A stretch of 64,000 nt of DNA from Proluteimonas flavola. Its GTDB lineage: Bacteria > Pseudomonadota > Gammaproteobacteria > Xanthomonadales > Xanthomonadaceae. The notes below the pieces were generated by a model. The model saw only the letters and a program-made list of their open reading frames with translations. It was not told the origin of the DNA and did not search any database. Positions 24,535 through 33,791 of the stretch are shown one piece after another. Where the stretch lies: contig NZ_JAIWPU010000007.1 of the NCBI RefSeq assembly GCF_021191705.1, positions 1 through 64,000 of the forward strand, in the 5' to 3' direction. Numbering within the stretch: the first letter of the stretch is position 1; each line of letters opens with the position of its first letter. A program made the position numbers and the translations under genes.

Positions 24535-26388
24535 TCAGCCGGCCCTGCCGTCGTCCTCGATCTTCGACGCGTCGATCCATGCATCGACCGCGCGCGACAC
24601 CACGTCCAGCGGCAATGCGCCGTTCTCCAGCAGCACGCCGTGGAAGGCGCGCAGGTCGAACCGCTTCTTCAGTGATTGACGCGCATGCCCGCGCAGTGCG
24701 AGCAGGGTGTGCAGGCCGACCGTGTGCGCGCACGCGCGACCGGGACGCACCAACTGGCGCTGCGCCTCGCTGCGTGCCTGCGCTTCGCTCATGCCGGCGA
24801 CCTCGCGCAGATAGGTCTGCGCCTGTGCGAGCGTCCAGCGTTCGGAATGCAGGCCCGTATCGACGACCAGTCGCGCGGCGTGCACGAGTTCCGCGCGCAG
24901 GCGGCCGAGATCGCCCTGCGGATCGTCGTCGTAGACGCCCATCTCGACCGCGAGACGCTCGGCATACATCGCCCAGCCTTCGGTGAACGCGGTCGGCGCC
25001 AGGCTGCGCCGCAGCCGCGGCAGCGCGACCTGCGCCTGCGCAAGGCCCACCTGCAGATGATGGCCGGGCAGGCCGTTGTGATAGACCAGCGTCGGCAGCC
25101 CGCCCTCGGGCAGGGCGCGCACCTGCGCGACATCGAGCACCAGCGTGCCGGGCCGGACATCGCCGCCGGGCGGGATGTAGTAGACGGCTGCGTTGCCGGC
25201 CGCATCGGGCGGCGCCAGCTGGACGTCGAGCGGCTGCGTCGGCAGCGCGCCGAAGTAACCGGGCAATGCGTCCTCGATCGCATCCAGGCGTGCCTGGACC
25301 GACGCACGCAAGGCCTCGCGGTCTTCGTCCGGGACGCTCGCGGCAACGGCTTCCGTCGCAGCGGCGACACTGTCTTCTGCCGGTGGCGCCTCGGCATCGG
25401 TCAGCGGCACGCGATCGCGCATGATCGCCGCCATCTCGCCGCGGATGCGGCTGACCTCGTCGTGGCCGAGCGCATGCAACTGGGCTGCGTCGAGACCGAC
25501 GCCGGTGTTCCAGCGCAATGCCGCGGCGTAGTAGTCGTCGCCGTCGGGCAGGGCCCAGACACCGTTGTCCGCATCCTGCGTGGCGATGGCGGCTTCGATG
25601 CGCGCGAGCAGGCGCGCATAGGCCGGCAGCGTGGCGTCCTCGATCGCGCTGCGCGCATCGCGCAACAGTTCTTCGCGCAGCGCGGCGTCGATGCCCTGCG
25701 CACCGTCGAGCTTGCGTGCGAAGGCCTGCACAAACGGACTGCCGTCAACGCCGACGCGCACCAGATCGCGGATCTGCAACGCCGCGCCTTCGAGTGCGGT
25801 GCGCGGCGGCACGACGCCGTGCCTTGCCTGCAGATCGAGGTTGTCGCGTACCTGGTCGAGCTTGGTCGCCACTGCATGCAAGCGCGCCACGTAGTTGCGC
25901 GCTTGCGCCGCACCGGTCACCGGCTGCGCGCTCTCGAAGAAGCCCGGCAGCGACATCGGAATGCTCGACAGCTGGTCGACCGCGTACAGATTCGTGCCCA
26001 GCGGCAACCACGCCGGCGACCAGTCGAAGCCGAGCAGATCGGCCTGGCTGCGATAGAACCAGCGCGCCATCTCCAGCGTGCGCCGCTGCTGCGGTGCGAA
26101 GGCGTCGTCGTCGATATCGTCGAGCGCGGCGAGGTTGGCGGCGAGCGTGTCGCGCAGTTCGGCGCGACGCACCAGCGAGGCGTCGGTCAGGCGACCGGCG
26201 GCGATGCGCGAATCCGGATTGTCGATGCCGAGCACGGTCATCGCTTCGGGATCGTTGGCGAGGAATGCATCGAACTGCGCGTCGACCAGCGCATCGACGG
26301 CGCGGCCGTCGGCATCGGGCACGGTGGGGGATTGGCCGCAGGCGGCAAGCAGCATCGCCAGAGTGGCGGTCAGCAGCGATCGGGTCAT
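24535..26388 (-). CDS. DUF885-family lipoprotein
   Basis: A 617-residue exported protein. The signal MTRSLLTATLAMLLAAC ends in a lipobox with Cys17. The remainder is the alpha-helical DUF885 domain, with characteristic LPGHHLQVGLAQAQ and FTEGWAMYAERLAVEMGVY blocks; H-H and E-G-W elements in these blocks resemble a zinc-peptidase active site (G-x-x-H-x-x-x...E-G-W). Many xanthomonad relatives are large periplasmic lipoproteins presumed to be peptidases or hydrolases. Single-gene unit; activity unproven. Confidence 0.88.
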   Translation of the reverse strand: MTRSLLTATLAMLLAACGQSPTVPDADGRAVDALVDAQFDAFLANDPEAMTVLGIDNPDSRIAAGRLTDASLVRRAELRDTLAANLAALDDIDDDAFAPQQRRTLEMARWFYRSQADLLGFDWSPAWLPLGTNLYAVDQLSSIPMSLPGFFESAQPVTGAAQARNYVARLHAVATKLDQVRDNLDLQARHGVVPPRTALEGAALQIRDLVRVGVDGSPFVQAFARKLDGAQGIDAALREELLRDARSAIEDATLPAYARLLARIEAAIATQDADNGVWALPDGDDYYAAALRWNTGVGLDAAQLHALGHDEVSRIRGEMAAIMRDRVPLTDAEAPPAEDSVAAATEAVAASVPDEDREALRASVQARLDAIEDALPGYFGALPTQPLDVQLAPPDAAGNAAVYYIPPGGDVRPGTLVLDVAQVRALPEGGLPTLVYHNGLPGHHLQVGLAQAQVALPRLRRSLAPTAFTEGWAMYAERLAVEMGVYDDDPQGDLGRLRAELVHAARLVVDTGLHSERWTLAQAQTYLREVAGMSEAQARSEAQRQLVRPGRACAHTVGLHTLLALRGHARQSLKKRFDLRAFHGVLLENGALPLDVVSRAVDAWIDASKIEDDGRAG

Positions 26389-26480
26389 CGGCCTCGAGGG
26401 ACAGCGGCGGGGGAACCCGGCTCACTGTAGCGGCTGGGGTCGCGGGATGCGCGCCCCTGTTCACGTTTCGAGCGCGCTGC

Positions 26481-27086
26481 TCAGTCGACGGTGTCGAGCG
26501 CCAGCGAGGCGTCGTCACGCAGATACCAGTCGTCGGCGTCGGGACGGAACTGCGCACAATGCACGATCGGCGCCTGATAGACATGCAGCGACACGGCGAC
26601 GGCGTCCGGACTCGCGTTGCGGATCGTGTGGTACTCGTGCGGTGGAATCAGGCTCCCTGCGCTGCCGACGCCGGCCTGCATGCCCGAGGCCGCGCGGAAG
26701 CGGAAGCGCTCGCCGTCGGATTCGAGCAGTTCGTACTGGGCGATTTCCAGCGTGCCGCGCCAGATGCCTTCCACGCACCACAGGCCATCGTGATCGTGGA
26801 TCGGCGTGCCCTGGCCGGGCGCCCAGGTCATCGCGACGATGCTGTAGCCATGCGCGGGACTGCGATAGAGCTCGCGCCGCGCGTAGTGGCCGTCGACGGG
26901 CAGTTGCGTGCAGGCCGGCAGTTCGACCGCGGGATCGCGGATCAGCGCGCACATGGCGCCACGCAACGCGCTGGTGACGGCGTGATGGTCGCCGGCCGCA
27001 ATGGCGGTATCGATCGCCGCGATCACCCGGTCGCGGCCCTGGAAGGCGATATCGGGATGATCGGCGGCGGTGGACTCAAAACGCAT
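26481..27086 (-). CDS. Cysteine dioxygenase-type thiol dioxygenase
   Basis: A 201-residue cupin adding O2 to a small thiol, usually cysteine to cysteine sulfinate. Iron ligands H97, H99 (TPIHDHDGLW) and H153 (PHEYHTIRN) match the 3-His site of cysteine dioxygenase. C104 lies 7 residues after H97, as the crosslinking Cys93 does after H86 in the mammalian enzyme. Arg70 in HYARREL fits the arginine-type (cysteine) rather than glutamine-type (3-mercaptopropionate) substrate site. It starts 9 bp after the MetX-type gene, so the two form an operon. Confidence 0.88.
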   Translation of the reverse strand: MRFESTAADHPDIAFQGRDRVIAAIDTAIAAGDHHAVTSALRGAMCALIRDPAVELPACTQLPVDGHYARRELYRSPAHGYSIVAMTWAPGQGTPIHDHDGLWCVEGIWRGTLEIAQYELLESDGERFRFRAASGMQAGVGSAGSLIPPHEYHTIRNASPDAVAVSLHVYQAPIVHCAQFRPDADDWYLRDDASLALDTVD

Positions 27087-27095
27087 CGCTGCAGT

Positions 27096-28238
27096 CTAGC
27101 CCGCGGCCTGCGGGGTTGCCGGCGGCAGTGCAGCAAGGAAGTCCGCGACCGCCGGCCCGAAACGCGCGATGTCGACGAGAAAGGCATCGTGCCCCTGCGG
27201 CGATTCCAGCGGCAGGAACGTCGCGTCGATGCCGCCGGCGCGCAGGCCGTCGGCGATCTGCTGTTGCTGCTGCAGCGGGAACAGGATGTCGGTATGCACG
27301 CCGATCGCGAGCGCCCGTTCGACGCGCAGTTTCGCCAGACCGCCACCGGTGCTGCCGCCGCAGCTTTCGCCGATGTCGAACCAGTCCATCGAGCGGCTGA
27401 GGTAGAGATAGCAGTTGGGATCGAAGCGGCGCACGAAGCGGCGGGCGTGGCCTTCGAGATAGCTCTCGACTTCGAACTCGAGACCGAACGGCTCCTCGTC
27501 CTCGCGGCGGTCGGATTCCAGGCGCACACGGCCGAAGCGCCCGTCCCATTCCAGCGCCGAGCGGTAGGTGATCACGCCGAGCTTGCGCGCCATGCGCATG
27601 CCGCTTTCGGGATACGCGGCATCGGTGTAAGCGCCGTTCTGCCACATCGGATCGAGGCGGATCGCCTCGCGCTGCAGTGAGCGGATTGCGATCGAGAACG
27701 GCAACGCACGCGCGGCGCCGCAGATGTTGATGTGCGTACGCGCCAGGCCCGGGAAGCGCGCGAGCAATGCGAGCGCGGTCATGCCGCCCATCGAGTTGCC
27801 GATCACGCAGGCGAGGCGTTCGATGCCGAGCGCGGCGACGACATGCGCGGCGGCGTCGGCACCATCCTCGATCGACAGGTCCGGGAACGCGAGCCGGTAT
27901 GGCGCGCCGGTGTCGGGATCGATCGAAGCCGGGCCGGTCGAGCCCTTGCAGCTGCCCAGCGAGTTCACGCAGACCACGAACCAGCGGTCGGTGTCGATCG
28001 GCTTGCCGGGGCCGAGCATCGCCTCCCACCAGCCCGGCGTGGCGTCGTCGGCGTGGCTGGCGGCATGCGCATCGGGCGACAGGCCGGTGACGATCAGGAT
28101 CGCGTTGCCGCGGTCGGCGTCGAGCCTGCCCCAGGTCTCGTAGGCCATGCGTGCGCCACGGAGCGCGCCGCCGCGCTTCATCGGGAACGGCGAGGGCAGG
28201 TCGACGAAGCGGCTGCCCGACGGGATGAATTCGGTCAT
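27096..28238 (-). CDS. MetX-family acyltransferase, probable serine O-succinyltransferase
   Basis: A 380-residue alpha/beta hydrolase of the homoserine O-acyltransferase family. Triad: Ser149 in GNSMGGM, Asp317 in HTDILFP, and His350 in SPQGHDAFL. From general recall of xanthomonad sequences, the blocks FPMKRGGAL, SLGSCKGSTGPASI and RSLQREAIRLDP look like the group characterised as serine O-succinyltransferase, which feeds cysteine synthesis; homoserine O-succinyl- or acetyltransferase cannot be excluded without alignment. First gene of an operon with cysteine dioxygenase, which supports a link to cysteine rather than methionine. Confidence 0.85.
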   Translation of the reverse strand: MTEFIPSGSRFVDLPSPFPMKRGGALRGARMAYETWGRLDADRGNAILIVTGLSPDAHAASHADDATPGWWEAMLGPGKPIDTDRWFVVCVNSLGSCKGSTGPASIDPDTGAPYRLAFPDLSIEDGADAAAHVVAALGIERLACVIGNSMGGMTALALLARFPGLARTHINICGAARALPFSIAIRSLQREAIRLDPMWQNGAYTDAAYPESGMRMARKLGVITYRSALEWDGRFGRVRLESDRREDEEPFGLEFEVESYLEGHARRFVRRFDPNCYLYLSRSMDWFDIGESCGGSTGGGLAKLRVERALAIGVHTDILFPLQQQQQIADGLRAGGIDATFLPLESPQGHDAFLVDIARFGPAVADFLAALPPATPQAAG

Positions 28239-28272
28239 CGCGCCAGTGTAGCGACTCGGTGCGTGGCGACGG

Positions 28273-29286
28273 TCAGGGCGTCGCTGCGACGGGCACGACG
28301 AGTTCGACCGGATCGCGCGCCGGCAGCGTCACCCGCACCGGTGCGGATTCGAGATCGCCTGCGCCGCGCGACGCGTCGCCACTGCGCGAGATGCGCGCGA
28401 TGATTTCGACCGAATCGAGCGCCGACAGCGGCTGGGTCGGCATCGGGCTGTCGCCGTCGCCGAGCACGATGTCCAGCGGCAACGCCGAGATCGGATGGCG
28501 CTGCACCGCGACCGGCATCGGCAGGCGGCCGGGATGGCGGGCGATGACGAAGACCGTCGCGTCGCCGGGCAGCGTGGCGCCGGCAGGATCGAGCCGCACG
28601 CGAACGCGCAGCGCATGCGCGCCGGGCGCGGGGGCTTCGGTCGTCGGCGATGCAGCGTCTGTCGGCATTCCGGCTGCGGTGCGCGCGACGGCGATCTGGG
28701 TGCGCAGCGCGTCGGCGGCGGCGCCGTCGAGCAGCGGCAGCAGCGGTGTCCACGTCGCGACCGCGCCGGCATCGTCGCCGGCCTGACGCTGGGCGATGCC
28801 CAGATACCAGCGTGCGTGCTGATGGTCGGGATTGCGCGCGAGCACATCGCGCAGCGTCTGCACCGCAGCTGCATCGAACTGCCGATCCGGTGCCGCACGT
28901 GCGCTGGCCTGCGCGGCTTCGACCTGCACCGCGTCGTCCTCGGGCAGCAGCTTCGCCGCGCGCGCGATCGCGTCGCGTGCGTCTTCATGCCGCTCCAGTC
29001 CCGCATACGCACGACCCAGCAGCAGCCAGCCTTCGGGCTGTCGTGGATCGCGCTGCAGATCGGTTTCCAGGCGCGCGATCGCATCGTCGAGCGAATCGGG
29101 CGCTGCAAGCTCGGCGGGGTCGAGCGCCTGCGGCGTGCCGACCAGCATGTACATGCCGGCGACGAGCACCGGCACCAGCAGGGTCGCCGCGATCGCGACC
29201 CGCGACGCGCCCCGGCGCAGCCCCCGGGTCAATGCGACCACGGTCGCCAGCGTCAGTACGGACGCAAGGACGACGAATAGCAGCAT
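28273..29286 (-). CDS. ccmI: Cytochrome c maturation protein CcmI (CycH)
   Basis: A 337-residue apocytochrome chaperone. Two N-terminal TM helices (MLLFVVLASVLTLATVVAL and VAIAATLLVPVLVAGMYML) flank a basic loop. TPR repeats follow, e.g. GWLLLGRAYAGLERHEDARDAIARAAKLLP and ARWYLGIAQRQAGDDAGAV. A C-terminal beta domain is consistent with apocytochrome-binding CcmI. Start ATG 29286 overlaps the ccmH stop (TGATG). Last gene of the leftward ccm operon. Confidence 0.92.
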   Translation of the reverse strand: MLLFVVLASVLTLATVVALTRGLRRGASRVAIAATLLVPVLVAGMYMLVGTPQALDPAELAAPDSLDDAIARLETDLQRDPRQPEGWLLLGRAYAGLERHEDARDAIARAAKLLPEDDAVQVEAAQASARAAPDRQFDAAAVQTLRDVLARNPDHQHARWYLGIAQRQAGDDAGAVATWTPLLPLLDGAAADALRTQIAVARTAAGMPTDAASPTTEAPAPGAHALRVRVRLDPAGATLPGDATVFVIARHPGRLPMPVAVQRHPISALPLDIVLGDGDSPMPTQPLSALDSVEIIARISRSGDASRGAGDLESAPVRVTLPARDPVELVVPVAATP

Positions 29287-29729
29287 CACCACGTCTCTGT
29301 GTCGTCGGGCGGCAGCGGCGACGCCTGCCGGCGCGAGGCGACGACGCGCCAGATCACCACGCCCCCGGCGCCGAGCAGCAGCAGCGGCCCGAACCACAGC
29401 AGCCACGTCGAGGGGCCGAGCTGTGGGCGATACAACACGAACTCGCCGTAGCGCGCGACCAGGTGCGTCTTGATCGCCCGGTCATCGAGACCTTCGCGCA
29501 TCAGCGTCAGCACTTCGCGGCGCAGGTCATGGGCGATCTGCGCGTTGGAATCGGCCAGCGACTGGTTCTGGCACATCACGCAGCGCAGTTCGGCGACGAG
29601 GTTGTGGAAGCGGCGTTCCTCGGCGGTGTCCTCGAAGCGAAGCGGCGCGGCGTCGACCGCGACCTGCGCGCGTGCGGCCTGCGGCCACGTCAGGCACAGC
29701 AGCAAGGCGAGCAACGCGGCGCGGATCAC
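29286..29729 (-). CDS. ccmH: Cytochrome c maturation thiol protein CcmH
   Basis: A 147-residue periplasmic membrane-anchored protein. A signal peptide (ALLALLLCLTWPQAARA) precedes the CcmH/CycL domain with the redox motif LRC50-V-M-C53-QNQSLADSN, and a C-terminal TM anchor (WLLWFGPLLLLGAGGVVIW). It reduces apocytochrome CXXCH thiols for haem attachment. The start is GTG 29729, overlapping the ccmG stop (GTGA). Here CcmH and CcmI are separate genes, unlike the fused E. coli CcmH. Confidence 0.94.
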   Translation of the reverse strand: MIRAALLALLLCLTWPQAARAQVAVDAAPLRFEDTAEERRFHNLVAELRCVMCQNQSLADSNAQIAHDLRREVLTLMREGLDDRAIKTHLVARYGEFVLYRPQLGPSTWLLWFGPLLLLGAGGVVIWRVVASRRQASPLPPDDTETW

Positions 29730-30283
29730 TTCGCCTCCAGTCGTTCGACGAACGGCATCAGATGTTCGCGGATCGTCGCGTCGGTCATCGGGCCGACGTG
29801 CTTCCACAGGATCGTGCCGTCGCCATCGACGAGGAAGGTTTCCGGCGCGCCGTAGATGCCCCATTCGATCGCGGCCTTGCCGTCGTAGTCGGCGAGCACG
29901 AGATCGTAGGGATTGCCGAACTGCGTCAGCCAGCGGGTGGCGTCTTCGGGTTCGTCCTTCCAGTTGAAGCCGATCACGCGCACGCGCCCGGTCTTGGCGA
30001 ACGCATTGACCACCGCGTGTTCCTCGCGGCACCCCGGGCACCAGCTGCCCCAGACGTTGAGCAGGTACGGCGCGCCGCGCAGATCGGTCTGCGTGACCAG
30101 GCGTTCCGGTGCGCCGAGCACCGGCAGCTGGAATGCCGGCGCGGGTTTGCCGATCAGCGGAGAGGGCAGGGCGTCGCGATCGGGATCGCGGCTCAGCCAG
30201 ACGCCGGCGGCCAGCAGCGCGAGGATCGCGCCGAACACGGCCAGCGGCAGCCAGCGCGCGCGGGATGCACGCGATGCGCTCAT
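29726..30283 (-). CDS. ccmG: Thiol:disulfide interchange protein CcmG (DsbE)
   Basis: A 185-residue membrane-tethered thioredoxin-like protein. A TM anchor (~11-30) is followed by LIGKPAPAFQLP and the active site W-C82-P-G-C85 in NVWGSWCPGCREEH, then cis-Pro region YGAPETFLVDGDG. It supplies reductant to CcmH/apocytochrome on the periplasmic side. ATG 30283 overlaps the ccmF stop by ATGA. Confidence 0.95.
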   Translation of the reverse strand: MSASRASRARWLPLAVFGAILALLAAGVWLSRDPDRDALPSPLIGKPAPAFQLPVLGAPERLVTQTDLRGAPYLLNVWGSWCPGCREEHAVVNAFAKTGRVRVIGFNWKDEPEDATRWLTQFGNPYDLVLADYDGKAAIEWGIYGAPETFLVDGDGTILWKHVGPMTDATIREHLMPFVERLEAK

Positions 30284-32205
30284 GCGGTCTTCTCCCGACG
30301 CGGCCGGCGGAAGCGGCGATCGGCCGCGGTCACGAAACCGCCGAGCGCCATCAGGAACGCACCCGCCCAGACCCAGCGCACGAAGGGTTTGATGTGCACG
30401 CGCAGTGCCCAGGCGCCGCCGCCCAGCGGTTCGCCGAGCGCGACGTAGACATCGCGCAGCACGCCGGGGCGGATCGCCGTTTCGGTCATCACCTGGCCGC
30501 CGCTGGCGTAGGTGCGCTTCTCGGGATGCAGCGTGGTCACCAGCCGGTCGCCCTGCAACATGCGCACCGTGCCGCGGTCGGATTCGTAGTTCGGGCCGAC
30601 GTGATGCGCGACGCCGTCGAGCACGAAGGCGTCGCGGCCGATGTCCAGCGACTGGCCCGGCAACAGCGCGACCTCGCGCTGCACGTTGAGGCCTTCGACC
30701 AGCAACGCGCCGATCAGGAACACCGAAATGCCCAGATGCCCGAGCACCATGCCGGTCATCTCCGCGCCCATGCGGCCGCCCGGCGCGCGCAGGCGCGTCC
30801 ACACGAAACGCGCGGTGCCGCCGGCCACCCACACCGCACCCGCCACGCCCACCGCGACCTTCCACGGCCCCTGCGGCGCGGTGAAGAACGCGAGCGTCGC
30901 CGCGATCAGCGCGAGCGCCGCCCACGGCAGCAGCATGCGCAGCGGCCGCGCCATGTCCTCGTTCTGCCAGCGGGTGAGCGGACCGAACGGCAACAGCAGC
31001 ACCAGCGGCGCCATCAGCAGCAGGAACAGCAGGCCGAAGTAGGGCGGGCCGACCGAGATCTTGCCCAGGCCCAGCGCATCGGCCAGCAGCGGATACAGCG
31101 TGCCCAGCAGCACCATCGCGCAGGCCGCGACCAGCAACAGATTGTTCGCGAGCAGCAGGGTCTCGCGCGAGGTCGCGGCGAATGGTTTGCCGTCGCGGCC
31201 ATCGGGCGCGCGCAGCGCATAGAGCAGCAGCGATCCGCCGACGACGAGGCCCAGGAACACCAGGATGAAGAGCCCGCGCGTCGGGTCGGCGGCAAAGCTG
31301 TGTACGCTGGTCAACACGCCTGAGCGTACGAGGAACGCGCCGAGCAGCGACAGCGAGAACGTCGCGATCGCCAGCAACAGCGTCCAGCCGTGGAAACTCC
31401 CGCGCTTCTCGGTAACGGCCTGCGAATGGATCAGCGCCGCGCCGGCGAGCCACGGCATGAAACTCGCGTTCTCGACCGGATCCCAGAACCACCAGCCGCC
31501 CCAGCCGAGTTCGTAATACGCCCACCACGAGCCGAGCGCGATGCCGATCGTCAGGAACGCCCACGACACGTTCGTCCACGGCCGCGTCCAGCGCAGCCAG
31601 TGCGCGTCGACCTTGCCGTCGAGCAGGGCGGCGATCGCGAACGCGAACGGCACCATGAAGCCCGAGTAGCCGATGTAGAGCATCGGCGGGTGCACGATCA
31701 TCCCCGGGTCCTGCAGCAGCGGATTCAGATCGCGGCCTTCGAGCGGCATCGGCAGGATGCGTTCGAAGGGATTGCTGGTGAAGATCAGGAACGCGAGAAA
31801 GCCCAGGCACACCGCGCCCATGACGCCAAGCACGCGCGCCAGCACCACGTCCGGCAGCGACCGCGAGAACCACGCGACCGCCGCGTTCCAGCACGCCAGC
31901 ACGAACACCCACAGCAGCAGCGAGCCCTCGTGGCCGCCCCAGACCGCGGTGAAGCGGTAGACCATGGGCAGCAGCGAGTTCGAGTTCTCGGCGACGTAGC
32001 GCACCGAGAAATCCTGCTGCACGAACGCGGCCGTCAGGATCGCCCAGGCGATCAGCGTCAGCGCCCATTGCGCGTAGGCGGCCGGTCGCGCGGTCGCCAT
32101 CCACGGCGCGAGACCGCGCTGCGCGCCGAGCAGCGGCAACACCGTCTGCAGCACTGCTGCGACCAGCGCCAGCAACAGCGCGATCTGGCCGAGTTCAGGC
32201 AGCAT
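30280..32205 (-). CDS. ccmF: Haem lyase subunit CcmF
   Basis: A 641-residue polytopic membrane protein. The WWD haem-handling domain reads GWGGWWFWDPVENASFMPWL, and the conserved AVWGGHEGSLLLWVF block lies nearer the N-terminus. About 15 TM helices. CcmF with CcmH/I ligates haem from CcmE to apocytochrome c. The start ATG 32205 (MLPELGQIA) is the family start; an in-frame ATG at 32229 adds unrelated residues. It overlaps ccmG by ATGA. Confidence 0.96.
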   Translation of the reverse strand: MLPELGQIALLLALVAAVLQTVLPLLGAQRGLAPWMATARPAAYAQWALTLIAWAILTAAFVQQDFSVRYVAENSNSLLPMVYRFTAVWGGHEGSLLLWVFVLACWNAAVAWFSRSLPDVVLARVLGVMGAVCLGFLAFLIFTSNPFERILPMPLEGRDLNPLLQDPGMIVHPPMLYIGYSGFMVPFAFAIAALLDGKVDAHWLRWTRPWTNVSWAFLTIGIALGSWWAYYELGWGGWWFWDPVENASFMPWLAGAALIHSQAVTEKRGSFHGWTLLLAIATFSLSLLGAFLVRSGVLTSVHSFAADPTRGLFILVFLGLVVGGSLLLYALRAPDGRDGKPFAATSRETLLLANNLLLVAACAMVLLGTLYPLLADALGLGKISVGPPYFGLLFLLLMAPLVLLLPFGPLTRWQNEDMARPLRMLLPWAALALIAATLAFFTAPQGPWKVAVGVAGAVWVAGGTARFVWTRLRAPGGRMGAEMTGMVLGHLGISVFLIGALLVEGLNVQREVALLPGQSLDIGRDAFVLDGVAHHVGPNYESDRGTVRMLQGDRLVTTLHPEKRTYASGGQVMTETAIRPGVLRDVYVALGEPLGGGAWALRVHIKPFVRWVWAGAFLMALGGFVTAADRRFRRPRREKTA

Positions 32206-32241
32206 CGGCGACTCCGGCGTTCGCGCCACGCACCGCTTCGA

Positions 32242-32724
32242 TCACTGCGCGGCGTCCGTGTCGGCCGGCGTCACGATGCCGTGCCTGTCGTGCGCCAGTC
32301 CCATCTTGTCGGCGACTTCCTTCGGCACGTAGGTCTCGTCGTGGCGCGCGAGCACCTGTTCGGCGACGAAGGTGCCGCCGTCCATGCGCCCGGTCGCGAT
32401 CACCGCCTGGTGTTCGCGGAACAGGTCCGGCAGCAGGCCGGTGTAGCGCACCGGCAGTTCGGCATCGCCGTCGGTGACCCGGAAGCGCGCCTCCATCGAC
32501 CCCTCGGCGCGCGAGAACGAGCCGCCGGCGACCATGCCGCCGAGCCGGAAGCGCGCCTCGCCCGACGCCACCGCGGCGCCCGCGATGCCGCCCAGCACTT
32601 CGTGCGGCGTGTACAGATACGACACGTTGCGCTGCAGCGCGAACGCGATCAGCGTCATCGACAGCGCACTGGCCGCGACGATCGCGACCACGAACAGCAG
32701 GCGGCGGCGACGCACCGGATTCAT
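32242..32724 (-). CDS. ccmE: Periplasmic haem chaperone CcmE
   Basis: A 160-residue protein with one N-terminal TM anchor ([22 protein letters not shown]) and the OB-fold haem-chaperone domain. The covalent haem-binding His128 lies in [10 protein letters not shown], with Tyr132 four residues later, as in the classical H-x-x-x-Y motif. It carries haem from CcmABCD to CcmF. Overlaps ccmD by ATGA. Confidence 0.95.
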   Translation of the reverse strand: MNPVRRRRLLFVVAIVAASALSMTLIAFALQRNVSYLYTPHEVLGGIAGAAVASGEARFRLGGMVAGGSFSRAEGSMEARFRVTDGDAELPVRYTGLLPDLFREHQAVIATGRMDGGTFVAEQVLARHDETYVPKEVADKMGLAHDRHGIVTPADTDAAQ

Positions 32725-32900
32725 CGGGTCAGCTCCGCGGACTCATTGGCGGCCACCGTCGTGGCGGCGGCGCGACGCGATGCCAGCAGGCGCACCGCGC
32801 GCAGCAACTGCGCGGTGCGGATGCGCGGGGCGACGAAATCCCAGGCCAGCACGGCGGCGAACACCGCGTAGGCGGCGACGACGTATTCGATGTAGGTCAT
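32721..32900 (-). CDS. ccmD: Haem exporter accessory protein CcmD
   Basis: A 59-residue protein: a short N-terminus MTYIEYVV, one TM helix ([17 protein letters not shown]) and a basic tail ([18 protein letters not shown]), the standard CcmD layout. It helps release holo-CcmE from CcmABC. ATG 32900 overlaps the ccmC stop and its stop overlaps ccmE (both ATGA), so its place in the operon is secure despite the small size. Confidence 0.88.
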   Translation of the reverse strand: MTYIEYVVAAYAVFAAVLAWDFVAPRIRTAQLLRAVRLLASRRAAATTVAANESAELTR

Positions 32901-33655
32901 GCGCGATCTCCGGTCGGTGCGACCAGCGCCCGTACCCAGTCCTTGCCGGCTTCGCGGCGCAGGTTGTCGGCGCGCGCGCGCGCCAGCAGCGAGCCGACGA
33001 ACCAGAACTTGGTGCCGACCACCATCCACAGCAGCGGCCACAGCATGCTGCCGTCGATGCTCGATTCGCCGAACACGCGGATCGTCTGGCCCTGGTGCAG
33101 GGAATCCCACCACACCACCGAGTAGCGGATCACCGGCAGCAGCACGACGCCGACGATCGCCAGCAATCCGGCCGCGCGCGCGGCGGTGCGGCGGTCCTCG
33201 ATCGCGTGATAGAGGCCGATCACGCCCAGGTACAGGAACAGCAGGATCAGCTCGGTGGTCAGGCGCGGGTCCCAGTCCCACCACGTCCCCCACATCGGCC
33301 GGCCCCAGATCGAGCCGGTGGCCAGCGTGATCACGGTGAATGCGGCGCCGATCGGCGCGCAGGCCATCGCCAGGATCTCGCACAGCTTGATCCGCCAGAC
33401 CAGCGCGATCGCGGCGTAGAGCGCCATCGTCGCGAATACGGCCAGGCTCATCCATGCGCTCGGCACATGGATGTAGAGGATGCGGAAGCTGTCGCCCTGC
33501 TGGTAGTCGGCCGGCACCACGTACAGCGCGCCGTACAGGCCGACGGCCATCGTCGCTAAGCCGAGGCCGAAACCCCACGGCGCCCAGCGCCGCGCGAAGC
33601 GGTCGAAGGTGGGGGGCGAACCGAGTTGGTGGAACCAGCGAAGGACAGGATTCAT
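32897..33655 (-). CDS. ccmC: Haem exporter/handling protein CcmC
   Basis: A 252-residue six-TM membrane protein. The WWD domain reads WGTWWDWDPRLT, flanked by conserved histidine-bearing loops (ILYIHVPSAWMS and VVWWDSLHQGQT). CcmC places haem on CcmE. Start ATG 33655 (MNPVLRWFHQLGS); the frame extends upstream but the sequence there is not CcmC-like. A 136-bp gap without a gene (33656-33791) separates it from ccmB, unlike the other tightly overlapping genes of the operon. Confidence 0.96.
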   Translation of the reverse strand: MNPVLRWFHQLGSPPTFDRFARRWAPWGFGLGLATMAVGLYGALYVVPADYQQGDSFRILYIHVPSAWMSLAVFATMALYAAIALVWRIKLCEILAMACAPIGAAFTVITLATGSIWGRPMWGTWWDWDPRLTTELILLFLYLGVIGLYHAIEDRRTAARAAGLLAIVGVVLLPVIRYSVVWWDSLHQGQTIRVFGESSIDGSMLWPLLWMVVGTKFWFVGSLLARARADNLRREAGKDWVRALVAPTGDRA

Positions 33656-33791
33656 TCGGCGAGGCGTGCGGGCGTGGGCTGGCAGTCTCGCGAACGCGTT
33701 GCGTCGGGCGCGTGCGGTCGCGGGCGGATGCGGATCTGCAACACGGGTTGCGCGTCGGCGACGGGGCCCTCCAGACCCGTCGCGGGGCCGG

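Noticed and set aside
29726..32104. Apparent 792-residue fusion ending in CcmG
   Set aside because: The N-terminal part is ccmF read in the wrong frame; ATG 30283 with its ATGA overlap is the real ccmG start.
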